64,000 nt of DNA from Janthinobacterium sp. 344 (GTDB lineage Bacteria > Pseudomonadota > Gammaproteobacteria > Burkholderiales > Burkholderiaceae_D), in contig NZ_FOKL01000007.1 in assembly GCF_900112025.1 (NCBI RefSeq), positions 354,196 to 418,195 of the forward strand, given 5' to 3'. Shown here one piece after another: positions 63,763 through 64,000 of the stretch (its first letter is position 1; every line of letters begins with the position of its first letter). Both the position numbers and the translations under genes were made by a program. The notes below the pieces were generated by a model. The model saw only the letters and a list, made by a program, of their open reading frames with translations, did not search any database and had not been told where the DNA came from.

Positions 63763-64000
63763 GGCTCTGTCCCCGTTAAGTAGGGGAAGTTCAGGAATCT
63801 TCCTGTATCCCTGCTGTCTGACTGTGCATCGCAGACAAACGGGAGCCTTTCATGCAGATAGCTCAATGGAAAACCTTCATCGCCCAGTTCGCCGTACTGA
63901 ACCGTCGCCAGCGCCTGGCGGGTATCGCTCTGCTGCGAGGAAGCGCACCGCAGGGCGCTGCCGCGGCACTGATCGAAAGCGTGGCCCGGCGGCGATTGCA
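63763..64000 (+). mobile_element. IS1595-type insertion sequence, left part only
   Basis: The left end GGCTCTGTC, followed at a similar spacing by GTTAA, TAGGG and GGAATCTTCCTGT, matches the left end of the element at 32322. The element runs off the window, so the right end and target duplication cannot be checked. If the duplication is 8 bp, it would be TTGAAAAA (63755-63762), which contains the MFS stop codon. Confidence 0.8.
63852..64000 (+). CDS. IS1595-family transposase, N-terminal part
   Basis: The frame from the ATG at 63852 (MQIAQWKTFIAQFAVLNRRQ...) aligns with the start of the transposase at 32411 (MQPAEWTSLMAQFPHLSQRQ...), including RQR...I..LRG...Q.A...LIE.VAR.RL. It is cut by the window edge before the zinc ribbon. 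The two elements are homologous but clearly different, so they are separate IS types of one family rather than copies. Confidence 0.85.
   Translation, partial: MQIAQWKTFIAQFAVLNRRQRLAGIALLRGSAPQGAAAALIESVARRRL

Overview
The window is about 64 kb of GC-rich chromosome. Gene content, the order carA-carB-greA / yhbY | rlmE-ftsH-folP-glmM, the PEP-CTERM proteins and the cydDCABX operon point to a betaproteobacterium of the Oxalobacteraceae, most like Janthinobacterium, Duganella or Massilia. This placement comes from family knowledge and synteny, not from a database search. The whole stretch looks chromosomal. I see no prophage, integrase, origin or CRISPR array. The only complete mobile element is one IS1595-type insertion sequence, and a second related one enters at the right edge.

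Layout. 1-10.7 kb: an orphan LolD-like ATPase, the ergothioneine pair egtD-egtB, a chemoreceptor, leuA behind what looks like a leucine attenuation leader, a barstar-like pair, a patatin lipoprotein and a GlcG/HbpS-like protein. 10.9-22.7 kb: core metabolism and housekeeping (carAB with a long structured 5' leader, greA, yhbY, rlmE, ftsH, folP, glmM, two tRNA genes). 22.7-24.6 kb: two PEP-CTERM exported proteins around a 56-residue membrane peptide. 24.9-31.9 kb: a GbsR/MarR-like regulator divergent from cydDCABX, which encodes cytochrome bd oxidase and its ABC exporter. 32-36.5 kb: small unknown genes, the IS, a structured element next to it, ogt and a nucleotidyltransferase.

36.5-53.3 kb is an exported and iron-handling region: a low-GC secreted glycosidase-like protein, a TonB-dependent siderophore receptor with a Fur box, a hemerythrin with an altered ligand, a PepSY-flavodoxin-reductase fusion, and a FecI-FecR-receptor-receptor set. 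It ends in a Fur-family regulator that keeps its structural zinc cysteines but lacks the regulatory metal ligands. The likely logic is siderophore uptake by the receptors, signalling through FecR and FecI, and iron release by the membrane reductase. 53.4-63.8 kb: ilvE, a secreted RNase T2, two MFS exporters, an acyl-CoA synthetase divergent from a Crp/Fnr regulator with a shared palindrome, a DUF2946-SCO1-PCuAC copper-chaperone row, and a TetR-MFS pair with twin operators.

The most interesting signals are not protein genes. (1) A 22-codon leucine-rich leader peptide before leuA has four rare CTA codons, and its ATG sits almost exactly at the predicted transcription start. (2) A roughly 105-nt multi-stem leader lies between the carA promoter and its TTG start. 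(3) A three-way-junction element ending in a T tract was split from its former downstream side by the IS. (4) Two dispersed repeat families occur: a 93-bp repeat (two copies, 85 percent identical) and a 27-bp GGGGTC palindrome (two copies).
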